In this document: one piece after another, positions 32,104 through 40,270 of the stretch
How positions within the stretch are numbered: the first letter of the stretch is position 1
How the letters are laid out: each line of letters begins with the position of its first letter
Source of the DNA: Adlercreutzia caecimuris B7
GTDB taxonomy: Bacteria > Actinomycetota > Coriobacteriia > Coriobacteriales > Eggerthellaceae
NCBI RefSeq assembly: GCF_000403355.2
Contig: NZ_KE159646.1
Coordinates: 2,097,561-2,161,560, forward strand
Direction of reading: 5' to 3'
DNA: 64,000 bases
Program-made: the position numbers and the translations under genes
Notes under the pieces: generated by a model
The model's database searches: none
The model's input: only the letters and a program-made list of their open reading frames with translations
Told to the model about the DNA's origin: nothing

Positions 32104-33723
32104 GACGGCGTAAAGTTGATGGGGGCGGAGGCTCCCGCATCCTAGAAGGCCATGCCCGAGTCCAGGCCGGCCGCGAGCGGCACGACGGGCGCCATCTGCG
32201 CCACGCTGGCGCGATGGGGCGGCTCGTACCCGCTCCCGACGGATTGTACCACCTCCGAGGCCCTCGCCCCGCCGCGCTCCAGCGACCGCAGCTCGCGGGC
32301 CTCCCGCCGGCCCCTGCGGCGGGGCGTCGCCGAGCGCCCGCGGGTCATGCGCGGGACGGCCCGGCCGCTCTCGCGGCGGCTCACGAGGCGCCCCATGTCG
32401 CAGGCGCCCGCCTCCGACCACCCGCACGGCACCGAGTCCATCCTCGCGCCGTACAGGTGCTGGTTGTCGGACTCCATCGTGCCGAGCGAGGGCCCCGCCG
32501 CGGCGACCGAGGCCAGGTTCCCCTCCAGGTACCCGATCGCCGCGCCGCCCGTCCGCCCCCGGGCCAGCCCCAGGTCGCGCGCGCCCTTGAGCAGCGCCAC
32601 GGCCGCCTCCGCGCCGCCGTCGCGGACCAGCCCGATCAGCATCGCCGCCAGGCGCCTGTCCGGCAGCGCGGCGAGGATCGCGCGGTTCACGTGGAAGGGA
32701 TCGAGGCGGAAGACGACCTCGGCCCGCGGGAGCCACGCGCCCAGCGCCGAGCACCACGGCTCGCCGTCGCCGCCCAGGTGCACCCGCTCCAGCCTGGACA
32801 GGTCCCAGCGCGAGCCCATGGCCGCCACGCCCTGCGACCACAGCTCGCCGGCGGTGCCGACGACGGCGTGGTGGAAGGGGGCGACCCGGCGCACCTTGCG
32901 CCCCTCGGCCACCTTGCCCTCGTAGGCCACCATCGCCTTGAGCTCGACGCGGCGGGGCGCCCCCTCGGCGGGGCGCTGCACGCTGAAGAAGGTGCCGTCG
33001 GCCTCCACGAGCAGGCAGGCCCGCTCGCGCTCGGCGTCGGGGACGACGCCGTCGGAGTAGAGCGACTCGGCCGCGGCCTCGTCCTCCTCGGCGCACAGCG
33101 CGCCGGCCGACCGCAGGCAGCCCATCACCGCCGTCGCGCTCACGTGCGAGCCGCGGCGGGCCAGCAGCGAGGCGGTGCGGGCGTAGGAGGCCATGGTGCC
33201 GGCCGCGACCAGGAAGGCCGCCGCGCCCGGGGAGACGCGGGCGCCCCAGGGCAGGTCGAGGGCGTCGTCGAGGAGGTAGACGGCCCCTCCGGACCCGTCG
33301 CGGTAGCGGCGGCGCGAGAAGGCGACGTCGCCGACCTCGGTGGCCAGCGTGCGCTCCCTGAGGTCGCGCAGGCGCAGCCCCGCCGGCCTGCCGGCCGACA
33401 GCTCCGCGTCCCTGGCCTCGAGAGCCCGCCCCATGGCCTCGGCCATCATCGAGTGGCCGGCGGCCATGGCCGCGTCCTCGAAGGCCGCGAAGTCGGCAGC
33501 GCCCCTGGCGCTGGACAGGAACATCTCCGCCATCGAGGCCACTGCCGCCTCCCTCAAGCTGCTATCATTGTCCACGAGGTTCTCCTTTTCTCCGTTCTTG
33601 GTCGAACAAAAGGATAGGGGAACCTCTTTCTCATTGACAGGCCGGTCCTCGGAAGGGCCGCGCCCTCCCTCGTCCCCGGCGCGGCTCACGCCGCGCTGCG
33701 CCCCCCAAAAACTTTACGCCGAG
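32104..33723 (-). mobile_element. Complete ISLre2-like insertion sequence with 9-bp target duplication
   Basis: 1620 bp. Ends GACGGCGTAAAGTTGATGGGGG and, inverted, CTCGGCGTAAAGTTTTTGGGGG are imperfect terminal repeats (first two bases differ). ATTCCCCTG occurs directly outside both ends, at 32095-32103 and 33724-33732, the 9-bp duplication typical of the ISLre2 family. One transposase gene fills the element. The left end lies 112 bp from the sensor kinase start, close to its promoter. Confidence 0.88.
32142..33575 (-). CDS. ISLre2 family (UPF0236) transposase
   Basis: 477 residues from a GTG at 33575 with an excellent AAAGGAGAACCTC site; longer upstream starts have none. Conserved segments of the family: VGDVAFSRRRYRD, LVEADGTFFSVQ (catalytic-type Asp), HLGGDGEPW and FRLDPFHVNRAI (second acidic block), then GTMESDNQHLYGARMDSV near the C-terminus. 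All parts are present, so the enzyme looks intact. Highly GC-rich codon use compared with the flanks. Confidence 0.9.
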   Translation of the reverse strand: MDNDSSLREAAVASMAEMFLSSARGAADFAAFEDAAMAAGHSMMAEAMGRALEARDAELSAGRPAGLRLRDLRERTLATEVGDVAFSRRRYRDGSGGAVYLLDDALDLPWGARVSPGAAAFLVAAGTMASYARTASLLARRGSHVSATAVMGCLRSAGALCAEEDEAAAESLYSDGVVPDAERERACLLVEADGTFFSVQRPAEGAPRRVELKAMVAYEGKVAEGRKVRRVAPFHHAVVGTAGELWSQGVAAMGSRWDLSRLERVHLGGDGEPWCSALGAWLPRAEVVFRLDPFHVNRAILAALPDRRLAAMLIGLVRDGGAEAAVALLKGARDLGLARGRTGGAAIGYLEGNLASVAAAGPSLGTMESDNQHLYGARMDSVPCGWSEAGACDMGRLVSRRESGRAVPRMTRGRSATPRRRGRREARELRSLERGGARASEVVQSVGSGYEPPHRASVAQMAPVVPLAAGLDSGMAF

Positions 33724-33883
33724 ATTCCCCTGCTCGGGCTTCACTCCAGCTTGGCCATATTTGGATTAAGGCCGGCGACCTAATTGTTTAGCGCTGAGAC
33801 GCTGTTTACATCCAGACAGTGACAAATGGGAGGCATCCACCAAGCTGTGAGCTATCGAGGCTCATAGCAGAGGGCTCCCATGA

Positions 33884-34210
33884 AACAGCATCCTAATACA
33901 AGGCCGACGCCGAGGAGGGGCGGGCATCACCGGGGCAGCGCGCAAGCCGTCAGGCAGCTTCAAAACGACCGACCCGCGCGACTGGGGCGAACCCGTGTCC
34001 GACCACGGAGACCATCCGCGCAGGCTCTTGGCCTTCTTCGAGTGGGTGGGCGTATACGCTGAGCACATGATGGCCGACAACAGACCGGACTACAGGAACA
34101 CCGAACCCCTCCGCGAGGCAAGCCGCTTTTTAGATCCTACCTATACCCTCCCCTTACTAGAGGCCGCTGCTACCCAACGCAGCGGCCTCTGGTTCCGATT
34201 CCCTTCGTAG
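33884..34210 (+). pseudogene. Possible gene remnant beside the IS
   Basis: An open frame with coding-like composition (for example TDPRDWGEPV, RRLLAFFEWVGVYAEHMMAD) but no matching start; ATG 33880 opens a different frame with AGAGGG upstream. It ends in a 34159-34190 hairpin. I do not recognise the family. Could be a broken small protein or noise. The stretch 33733-33883 before it holds nothing I can support. Confidence 0.3.
34159..34190. terminator. Hairpin after the IS-adjacent remnant
   Basis: Perfect 11-bp arms AGAGGCCGCTG / CAGCGGCCTCT with a 10-nt loop; no T-run on either strand. Confidence 0.4.
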
Positions 34211-34302
34211 CTGTATCTTTTGTCGAACCTTTCCCTGCCCCCGCCCTGGCCTCGCCGCATGTTTCCGCATAACGCACTCCGGCGGGTCTTCCCCCCGAGA
34301 AA

Positions 34303-34472
34303 CTGTGCAAATCGGGACCTATCATGCATCGATGCGTTTTTCGGGCCGATTTGTACAGGTTTGTGGGTCTCCACCACGCAAAACCTGTGCATATCGCCCG
34401 TTTTCATGCATTCACCTGTGCAAATCGAGCCTTTTGATGCATTGATGCAAGCTGGGGGTCGATTTGTACAGG
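34303..34472. repeat. Array of alternating CTGTGCAAATCG palindromic motifs
   Basis: Five copies in alternating orientation at 34303, 34346 (inverted), 34384, 34415 and 34459 (inverted). Pairs 1-2 and 4-5 form inverted repeats (13 of 14 bases match in the last pair, CCTGTGCAAATCGA / TCGATTTGTACAGG). Each unit holds an ATGCAT-type centre: GCATCGATGC, CATGCATTC and GATGCATTGATGC. Copies 2 and 3 also pair across a short spacer. It lies between genes, so it looks like a REP/BIME-type extragenic repeat or a multi-site operator. Confidence 0.75.
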
Positions 34473-34526
34473 CAAGCTGCGAGCCAGAGACCGAACTGCA
34501 CTGGCAGGATCCGCCGCGTGGGGCCG

Positions 34527-34856
34527 CTACCGCTCGGGCTTGGAGGTGAGATGCCAGCCGTTGCAGTAGGGGCACTGGTACACGTGCAGCGGCGGAGCGC
34601 CGTGCTCGGCGCACTCTGCGGCGGTGAGCTCGGCCTCGTAGCGGCTAGCATAGCGGTTCTTGCGCTCGCAGGCCTTGCGGCGCAGAACCGCTTCATGGGC
34701 CTCATCGCGCGCAGCACGGGCAGCCGATTCCCGGGCAAAGGGATCGTGGTCGGAATCGCCTCCGAGGCCGAGTTCTGCGAGCAAATCACCCTCGCCGAGC
34801 GATGCGGCGAACTGCGCCTTCTGCTTCTGCCATGCCGAGCGCTTCTTGCTGCCCAT
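34527..34856 (-). CDS. Small protein with CxxC zinc-ribbon-like tail
   Basis: 109 residues, start set by GGAAGGGAAACGTC. Basic and charged N-terminus (MGSKKRSAWQKQKAQFAASLG), a helical arginine/glutamate-rich centre and a C-terminal CERKNRYAS...YQCPYCNGWHLTS. This YxCPxCxxWHLT ending is frequent in short phage- or plasmid-type and actinobacterial proteins; the paired Cys and His suggest a zinc site. Function unknown. It is flanked by the palindrome array and the candidate toxin locus. Confidence 0.65.
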   Translation of the reverse strand: MGSKKRSAWQKQKAQFAASLGEGDLLAELGLGGDSDHDPFARESAARAARDEAHEAVLRRKACERKNRYASRYEAELTAAECAEHGAPPLHVYQCPYCNGWHLTSKPER

Positions 34857-34908
34857 GACGTTTCCCTTCCGAACCAAAACAGGGGCTGTGCCGCCACAGC
34901 CTCCATGC

Positions 34909-34914
34909 TATAAT
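34909..34914 (+). promoter_or_regulatory. -10 box of a candidate antisense RNA
   Basis: Consensus TATAAT on the plus strand. A 7-bp inverted repeat (GGCTGTG / CACAGCC, 34884-34901) covers the -35 zone, where no clear hexamer is seen. Confidence 0.45.
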
Positions 34915-34920
34915 GCAGAC

Positions 34921-35003
34921 AGACGGTGCCCCGTTCTGCCGGGCGGCGTCGGTTGTTTGATTAAGCCGGGACTACTTTAGCGGGTGGCCCGGCTTCTTCT
35001 TTG
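34921..35003 (+). ncRNA. Candidate antitoxin RNA overlapping the 3' end of a small toxin message
   Basis: Inferred from the TATAAT at 34909 and the hairpin at 34963-34995 followed by CTTCTTT. It would be ~80 nt and face the toxin mRNA that comes from the minus strand (gene 35019-35105). The segment 34917-34928 can also pair with 35010-35020, at the toxin stop codon. The geometry resembles TxpA/RatA and BsrG/SR4 type I systems; no transcript evidence. Confidence 0.4.
34963..34995. terminator. Bidirectional hairpin between toxin gene and antisense RNA
   Basis: AAGCCGGG (34963-34970) pairs with CCCGGCTT (34988-34995). Followed by CTTCTTT on the plus strand; 24 bp after the toxin stop on the minus strand. 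Confidence 0.55.
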
Positions 35004-35018
35004 GCCAAACACCGTCCG

Positions 35019-35105
35019 TCACTCCTTCCTCATCAGAACAAGCCCGATGATTCCGATCACCACAAGCATCAGATCGCACACGGCAATCACGGTTTGCGGA
35101 TCCAT
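35019..35105 (-). CDS. 28-residue hydrophobic peptide, type I toxin-like
   Basis: Reads MDPQTVIAVCDLMLVVIG followed by IIGLVLMRKE: short polar start, one membrane helix, basic end. This matches the build of the small holin-like toxins of Gram-positive type I systems. The AAAGGAGTTGCCT ribosome site is ideal, and a TATAAT lies at 35156-35161 on the same strand. Similar peptides kill by membrane insertion when their antisense RNA is lost; the function here is inferred from architecture only. Confidence 0.6.
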   Translation of the reverse strand: MDPQTVIAVCDLMLVVIGIIGLVLMRKE

Positions 35106-35155
35106 AGGCAACTCCTTTCTCGAAGCCGCCCAGGCGTGACGAGGCACCTCTCCTC

Positions 35156-35161
35156 ATTATA
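35156..35161 (-). promoter_or_regulatory. -10 box of the small toxin-like gene
   Basis: TATAAT on the minus strand 50 bp before the start; the -35 region is weak. Confidence 0.45.
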
Positions 35162-35351
35162 GGGGCCCCCGAACGCCCGCACCATATGGCAAGGAAACGG
35201 TTCTGTCTTCTTCCCCGATCTCGCGAACGTATCGCAACGTTGACGATTGGCATCAGCGATGCTTCGTCATCGCGAGGCTGACGTACCATGGAATCCATGC
35301 GAACGAATGCGGGCCGAGCCACTGCCCGCGGCAATTCCAAAGGAGCGTCCC

Positions 35352-36305
35352 ATGAACCCTTCCATCTTCGAAGCTCACGCGGCGGCCACATCGATCTCTT
35401 CGGCGAGCACCGCACCCAACCTGCACCCGAGCGACCGCAAACGCGGCTTGCGCCATGCCGTCGCACTGGCTTTGTCCGCTCTCGCCGTCTGCGCCTGCAT
35501 GCTGGTCGGCTGCGCGTCGGGCGGGGCGGGCGCCGATAGCACGGCCGATCCAGCGGCCGATGGAAATGCCACCGACCAGGGCTCCACCTTGCGCGTGGCC
35601 ATGGAGCTGGCCTACCCGCCCTTCGAGACGAAAGATGACGCGGGCAACCCCGAGGGCCTTGCCGTCGACTTCATCCGCGACTTCGGCGCGGCCTACGGCT
35701 ACGACGTGCAGATCGAGAACACCGCGTGGGACGGCCTCATCCCCGCGCTGCAGACAGGCAAGGCCGACCTGGTCATCAGCTCCATGACCATCACCGACGA
35801 GCGCAAGCAGTCGGTGGACTTCTCGGATGCCTACGCCATGGCCCAGCTGGCTATTCTGGCGAACGCGAATTCCGGCGTGGCCTCCATCGACGATTTGAAC
35901 CAGCCGGGCAAGAAGGTGGCCGTGAAAACCGGATCGACCGGCGATGTGTACGCCACGAAGAACCTCACAAACGCCGAGATCGTGCGCCTGGCCGACGAGA
36001 GCGCGTGCGTGACCGAGGTGGTGCAGGGCAAGGCCGACGGCTTCCTGTACGACCAGCTGACCATCTACCGCAACCACCAGGCGAACCCCGACACCACCGA
36101 GGCGGTGTTCATTCCCTTCCAAGATGCCGAGGAGTGGGGCATCGCCGTGAAGAAGGGCAACACCGCGCTGCTCGACCAGCTGAACGCCTTCATCGCCCAG
36201 TCGAAGACCGATGGCGAGTTCGACCGCCTGACCGAGAAGTACCTCGCCGAGGAGAAGAAGGCCTTCGACGAGTACGGCTTCAAGTGGTTCTTCGATTTCG
36301 AGTAG
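35352..36305 (+). CDS. Polar amino-acid ABC transporter, substrate-binding lipoprotein
   Basis: 317 residues, start at 35352 after AAAGGAGCGTCCC. Signal peptide with lipobox LVGC (about residue 55, after an unusually long ~30-residue cytoplasmic N-terminus). SBP_bac_3 domain: LRVAMELAYPPFETKDDAGN, GLAVDFIRDFGAAYGY, AWDGLIPALQTGKADLVISSMTITDERK, VKTGSTGDVYA. Family members bind amino acids such as Gln, Arg, Cys or His; ligand not determined. First gene of a three-gene importer operon. Confidence 0.93.
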   Translation: MNPSIFEAHAAATSISSASTAPNLHPSDRKRGLRHAVALALSALAVCACMLVGCASGGAGADSTADPAADGNATDQGSTLRVAMELAYPPFETKDDAGNPEGLAVDFIRDFGAAYGYDVQIENTAWDGLIPALQTGKADLVISSMTITDERKQSVDFSDAYAMAQLAILANANSGVASIDDLNQPGKKVAVKTGSTGDVYATKNLTNAEIVRLADESACVTEVVQGKADGFLYDQLTIYRNHQANPDTTEAVFIPFQDAEEWGIAVKKGNTALLDQLNAFIAQSKTDGEFDRLTEKYLAEEKKAFDEYGFKWFFDFE

Positions 36306-36311
36306 GCTGCC

Positions 36312-37109
36312 ATGATTCGCACGCCCGCCCTCTTCCGTCCCTTCACCGCCCGTGCCGGCATGCCGGCGCCGGCGGCGAAGGCCGTGCTCAACTACCTGGC
36401 CGTGTGCGTGGCCGTGGTGGCCGTGGTGTGGGCCTCGCTCGCGGCGGCGGGCATCGCGCTGAACTTCGACTTCATCGCCCAGTACCGCGTGCGCATTTGG
36501 GACGGCTTCTGCATGACCGTGGGCATCTCGGCGGCATCGCTGGTCATAAGCCTCATCATCGGGGTTGCGGTGGCCGCCGGCCAGGGGACGCGCGTGCTGC
36601 CCGTGCGCTACCTGTGCGACCTGTACGTGAAGATCATCCGGGGCACGCCGCTCATCGTGCAGGTGTACTTCTTCTACTACATCATCGGAACGGCCTGGGG
36701 CGTGGATAACCGCGTGCTGGCGGGCATCATCATCCTGTCGCTGTTCTCAGGCGCCTATATCGCGGAGATCCTGCGCGGCAGCCTGCTGTCGCTCGATGCC
36801 GGCCAGCTGGAAGCGGCCCGGGCCGTGGGATTCACCCGCGCCCAGACCCTGCGCTACGTGGTGGCGCCCCAGCTGGTGGCCCGTACCCTGCCGGCGCTCA
36901 CGGGCCAGGTGGCGTCCATCATCAAGGATTCGTCGCTTCTGTCGGTCATCGCCGTCATCGAGCTGACCCAGACCATCCGCGAGATCACGGCCACGAACTA
37001 CAACTTCTTCGGCGGCTTCCTGCTACTGGGGGCGCTGTACCTGGCGCTTACCCTGCCGCTGATGGCCGTGAGCCGTCATTTCGAGAAGAGGCTCGACTAT
37101 GAGCACTAG
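36312..37109 (+). CDS. Polar amino-acid ABC transporter, permease
   Basis: 265 residues with an N-terminal extension and about five helices. HisMQ-type signature RGTPLIVQVYFFYYIIG, and the EAA loop LDAGQLEAARAVGFTRAQTLRYVVAPQ that docks on the ATPase. It starts six bases after the binding protein and overlaps the ATPase gene by 11 bp, confirming one operon. Confidence 0.94.
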   Translation: MIRTPALFRPFTARAGMPAPAAKAVLNYLAVCVAVVAVVWASLAAAGIALNFDFIAQYRVRIWDGFCMTVGISAASLVISLIIGVAVAAGQGTRVLPVRYLCDLYVKIIRGTPLIVQVYFFYYIIGTAWGVDNRVLAGIIILSLFSGAYIAEILRGSLLSLDAGQLEAARAVGFTRAQTLRYVVAPQLVARTLPALTGQVASIIKDSSLLSVIAVIELTQTIREITATNYNFFGGFLLLGALYLALTLPLMAVSRHFEKRLDYEH

Positions 37110-37944
37110 GCATGAAGCGGGGCAGCCGACCGCCGCAGGCGGGCCGGACGCGGGCAGCCAGAACGCGGGCGGGCGAGACGCTAGGACGGCTGCCAGCGCA
37201 GGCATGCCCCTGCGGCTGACGTTGGCGAACCTGAGCAAGTCCTTCGACGGCACCGAGGTGCTGCACGGCATCAGCTTCGACGAGGATGTGCGGGCGCTGG
37301 CCATCATAGGGCCGTCGGGCGGCGGCAAGTCCACCCTGCTGCGCATCATCGGGGGCCTGGAGGCGCCTACGTGCGGCACCGTCTCCGTGGACGGGCAGCC
37401 CATCGGCACCGACGAGAAGAGCCTGCGCGCCTATCGAGCCACCCTGGGATTCGTCTTCCAGGACAGCGGGCTGTTCCACCACATGAGCGCGCTGGAGAAC
37501 GTGGCGCTACCCCTGCGCGTGGTGCACCAGATGGTTCCGGCCGCCGCCGAAAAGCGCGCCCGCGAGCTGCTCGAACGCCTGGGGCTCGCCAATGCCGCCG
37601 CCAAGCGGCCCGCGCAGCTGTCGGGCGGCCAGAAGCAGCGTGTCGCCATCGCCCGGGCCCTCGCCGCACGACCGCGGCTGCTTTTGCTGGACGAGCCCAC
37701 AAGCGCGCTGGATCCCGAGTTCACCACCGAGGTGCTCGATGTGGTGCGCGATCTGGCCGAGGAGGGCACTCGCTTCATTATCGTCACCCACGAGATGGGC
37801 TTCGCCCGCCGCGCCTGCGACGCCGTCGCGTTCCTCTGCGGCGGCCGCCTGGCGGAATACGGCCCGAGTGAGCGCGTCTTCGAGCACCCCGAAACCCCCG
37901 AGCTGCAACGCTTCCTCAGCCGCCTTCTGGAATGGAGCTGGTAG
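37099..37944 (+). CDS. Polar amino-acid ABC transporter, ATP-binding protein
   Basis: 281 residues. Walker A GPSGGGKST, Q-loop FQDSGLF, signature LSGGQKQR, Walker B LLLLDEPTSALDPE and the switch His (VTHEMGFA). A ~35-residue Gly/Ala-rich N-terminal extension precedes the domain. Same operon as the two genes before it. Confidence 0.95.
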   Translation: MSTRHEAGQPTAAGGPDAGSQNAGGRDARTAASAGMPLRLTLANLSKSFDGTEVLHGISFDEDVRALAIIGPSGGGKSTLLRIIGGLEAPTCGTVSVDGQPIGTDEKSLRAYRATLGFVFQDSGLFHHMSALENVALPLRVVHQMVPAAAEKRARELLERLGLANAAAKRPAQLSGGQKQRVAIARALAARPRLLLLDEPTSALDPEFTTEVLDVVRDLAEEGTRFIIVTHEMGFARRACDAVAFLCGGRLAEYGPSERVFEHPETPELQRFLSRLLEWSW

Positions 37945-37955
37945 GGAAAAACCTC

Positions 37956-37990
37956 CTTGCGAAAGTTGCAAAAGTTTGCGAAAGACGCGA
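37956..37990 (+). repeat. Solitary copy of a TTGCGAAA repeat block
   Basis: CTTGCGAAAGTTGCAAAAGT continuing with TTGCGAAAGACGCGA closely matches the block just upstream of the ATPase gene at 43232 (43187-43224). No ATPase follows here, so it looks like the residue of a lost gene or a stand-alone operator. Rest of 37945-38227 has only the terminator at 38082-38116. Confidence 0.6.
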
Positions 37991-38081
37991 CCGGCTCACT
38001 CTGCGTCTTCCAACTTCCAAAGTCTATGAGAAATCATGAACTTCTGAAGCAACGCGTCCCTCACCAACTATTGCTGGCACC

Positions 38082-38116
38082 AAAAAAACGCAGGCGCCCC
38101 GAGGGACGCCCGCGTT
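38082..38116 (-). terminator. Terminator of the Tat flavoprotein gene
   Basis: Minus strand: AACGCGGGCG, loop, GCGCCTGCGTT, then TTTTTTT; lies 110 bp after the stop at 38228 between convergent genes. Confidence 0.8.
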
Positions 38117-38227
38117 AAGGGAGGGTATGGTTTCGTGCTCGTGCGGGGTCGGCGGCTCGGCGACCGGCAATTGCTTGTACCGGCCGACGCGCTCGCACCC
38201 GGCCACCCCGTCAGCGCTTGGCTACCG

Positions 38228-39976
38228 CTACTCGAAGTCGCCGGCGGCCAGGCGATGGCCGAGCGTGTAGCCGAAGGTGAGGCAGTTGATGCCGTAGCTG
38301 TTGCCGGGGATGGCGAAGTTGTACTCGTTGGCGTACATGTCGCCCACCATGCAGCCCACGTTGAACAGACCCGGGATGGGCTCGTCGTCCTCGTCGCACA
38401 CCTCCATGTCCGCGCTCGTGCGCAAACCGCCCATGATGGTCATGAACGTGCAGGTGTTCTTCGCGGCGTAGTAGGGGCCCGTCTCCTCGATTTCCACCAG
38501 GTAGGTGGGATCCTTGTAGAAGTCCTCGTCGACCCCCTTCTTGCACAGCTCGTTGTAGCGGGCCACGACCTCCTTCAGCTTCGCAGCGTCAAGATCAAGC
38601 TGCCCGGCCAGCTCGTCCAGCGTGTCGGCCTTGTAGTAGGAGCCCTCTTCCACACCGGCGTCCCAGATGGCGATCATTTCCTCGGCGGTCTTCGGCGGCA
38701 GGGTGTAGTCGCTGCCGAACAGGAACCACTCCTGGCCGCGATCGATGATCGTCTGCGGGTAGTTCTTCGTCCAAATGCCGTAGGCGATGTTGTCGGGCTG
38801 GGACAGCAGATAGTGGGCCGTGTAGGGAGCCGACACGTCCTCGCGCTGGTAGCGCTCGGTGCGGGTGTTCACGTTCAGACCCCAGTGGAAGCCGCAGGGC
38901 TCATGGCCGCCGCCCCAGCCGCCCTGGTACATGGGAGCCGCCGGCGCGTGCTGCCAGGCCGCGCCGATCCACAGGCCCATCTTCTGACCGTCGCCGCCGT
39001 AGATGCCGCCCATCTGGAAGCTCGTGTTGTAGTCGGTCTCGCCCTGCTCGAAGCCAACGTACTGCAGCGCCTCGGGGCAGTAGCAGGCAAGCATCTCCTT
39101 ATCGGTGGAGTAGTCGCCCGTGGCCAGCACGATGTACTTGCCGTTGAACTGCACGTAGCCCTCGCCCGATCCGTTGATCTTGCTGGCCACGACGCCGGTC
39201 ACACGACCACCGTCCTCGCGGATAAGCTGCTCGGCCTTCATGTCGTAGATAATCTCCACGCCGTTTTCCAAGGCCTTCTTCTCAAGGGCCTCCACGGCGC
39301 CTTGCTGGCCCGTGGACACCATGGCCGAGTCGCCCAGCGTCGAGAAGGCATGGGCGTAGTGGGGGCCCAGATCGAAATTGTTGTCGCGCTCGAGGATGAC
39401 CTGCAGCCCCGCCTCATTGGCGATGTCGATCATCCAGTTCATGGCCTCTTCGGACTCATTGTAGCCGCGCATCCACTTGCGCTGGTCAACGGCGAAGGAG
39501 GCGGCGCGCATCTCATGGTAGTAGAACGGCGTCGGGTTGAAGGGCTCCACCTTCAGCTCCTCCATCACCTTGGAGTTGCGGGCGTAGTTGGAGCCGCCGC
39601 GGCTGATGGGACCGCTAGAAGCGGAAAACAGCGTCACCTTCCCGCCCTTCTCGGCGGCGGCAACGGCTGTGGTCAGGCCCGACATACCGGCGCCCACGAC
39701 GATGATATCGTTCTCCTTCACCTCGGTAATCTGATCCTCGGGAATGGGATCGGGCGCCACCATGAACGACCACTTCGGCAGCTCGTCACCAAGCTTCAGC
39801 ACCACATCGTTGGTGCTGACGGCACCTTCGCTGCCAGCAGCGGCACCGGTGTCGGCGGTACCGGCGGCCTTGTCGCCCGCGGGCGCACAGCCGGCAAGGC
39901 CCGCTGCGGCGGCACCAGCGGCGCCCACGGCGCCGATCTTAAAGAAGTCGCGACGGGAGAAATTGCTCTGGGTCAT
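38228..39976 (-). CDS. Tat-exported FAD-dependent fumarate-reductase-like flavoprotein
   Basis: 582 residues. Start 39976 follows TTGGAGGGAACT. Tat motif SRRDFFK and lipobox-like LAGC (Cys30). FAD_binding_2 fold: GAGMSGLTTAVAAAEKGG (95-112), SASSGPISRGGSNYAR, LATGDYSTDKEML, and the C-terminal GLFNVGCMVGDMYANEYNFA. No FMN_bind domain. Secreted flavoproteins of this type are terminal reductases for small unsaturated or hydroxylated substrates in Eggerthellaceae. It is divergent from a LysR gene that probably senses its substrate. Conserved active-site Arg/His cannot be placed with certainty by eye. Confidence 0.9.
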   Translation of the reverse strand: MTQSNFSRRDFFKIGAVGAAGAAAAGLAGCAPAGDKAAGTADTGAAAGSEGAVSTNDVVLKLGDELPKWSFMVAPDPIPEDQITEVKENDIIVVGAGMSGLTTAVAAAEKGGKVTLFSASSGPISRGGSNYARNSKVMEELKVEPFNPTPFYYHEMRAASFAVDQRKWMRGYNESEEAMNWMIDIANEAGLQVILERDNNFDLGPHYAHAFSTLGDSAMVSTGQQGAVEALEKKALENGVEIIYDMKAEQLIREDGGRVTGVVASKINGSGEGYVQFNGKYIVLATGDYSTDKEMLACYCPEALQYVGFEQGETDYNTSFQMGGIYGGDGQKMGLWIGAAWQHAPAAPMYQGGWGGGHEPCGFHWGLNVNTRTERYQREDVSAPYTAHYLLSQPDNIAYGIWTKNYPQTIIDRGQEWFLFGSDYTLPPKTAEEMIAIWDAGVEEGSYYKADTLDELAGQLDLDAAKLKEVVARYNELCKKGVDEDFYKDPTYLVEIEETGPYYAAKNTCTFMTIMGGLRTSADMEVCDEDDEPIPGLFNVGCMVGDMYANEYNFAIPGNSYGINCLTFGYTLGHRLAAGDFE

Positions 39977-40168
39977 AGTTCCCTCCAATGACTCTGGCCT
40001 CGCACGGCGGCTCCGACAGTCGCAGCCCCGCATCCGAGAACCGTGGATTCAGCCGCCCCCTCGGCGGCCCTTTCCGCTCGCCCGGCTTCTCGCAAAGCTG
40101 CGCCGGAACGAACAATGCCGATCTTAGCCGCGAGCCGCTTCCTGACAAAGCACCTTCCGATTGCCTTC

Positions 40169-40209
40169 CCGCAACCGTTTTTTGCTTGCCTTGAGCCGCG
40201 CGGTTGCGG
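40169..40209. promoter_or_regulatory. Inverted repeat in the flavoprotein-lysR divergent region
   Basis: CCGCAACCG (40169-40177) and CGGTTGCGG (40201-40209), perfect 9-bp arms 23 bp apart, centred in the 294-bp divergent region. Candidate LysR binding site. Confidence 0.45.
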
Positions 40210-40270
40210 TAATAAGAAAGGAGGCCGGAACATCGCCGGCCCGATGCCACAGCCACAGGGGAGGGAAGCC

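Noticed and set aside
34303-34472. CRISPR array
   Set aside because: Motif copies alternate in orientation, spacers are partly similar and palindromic, and no cas genes are present.
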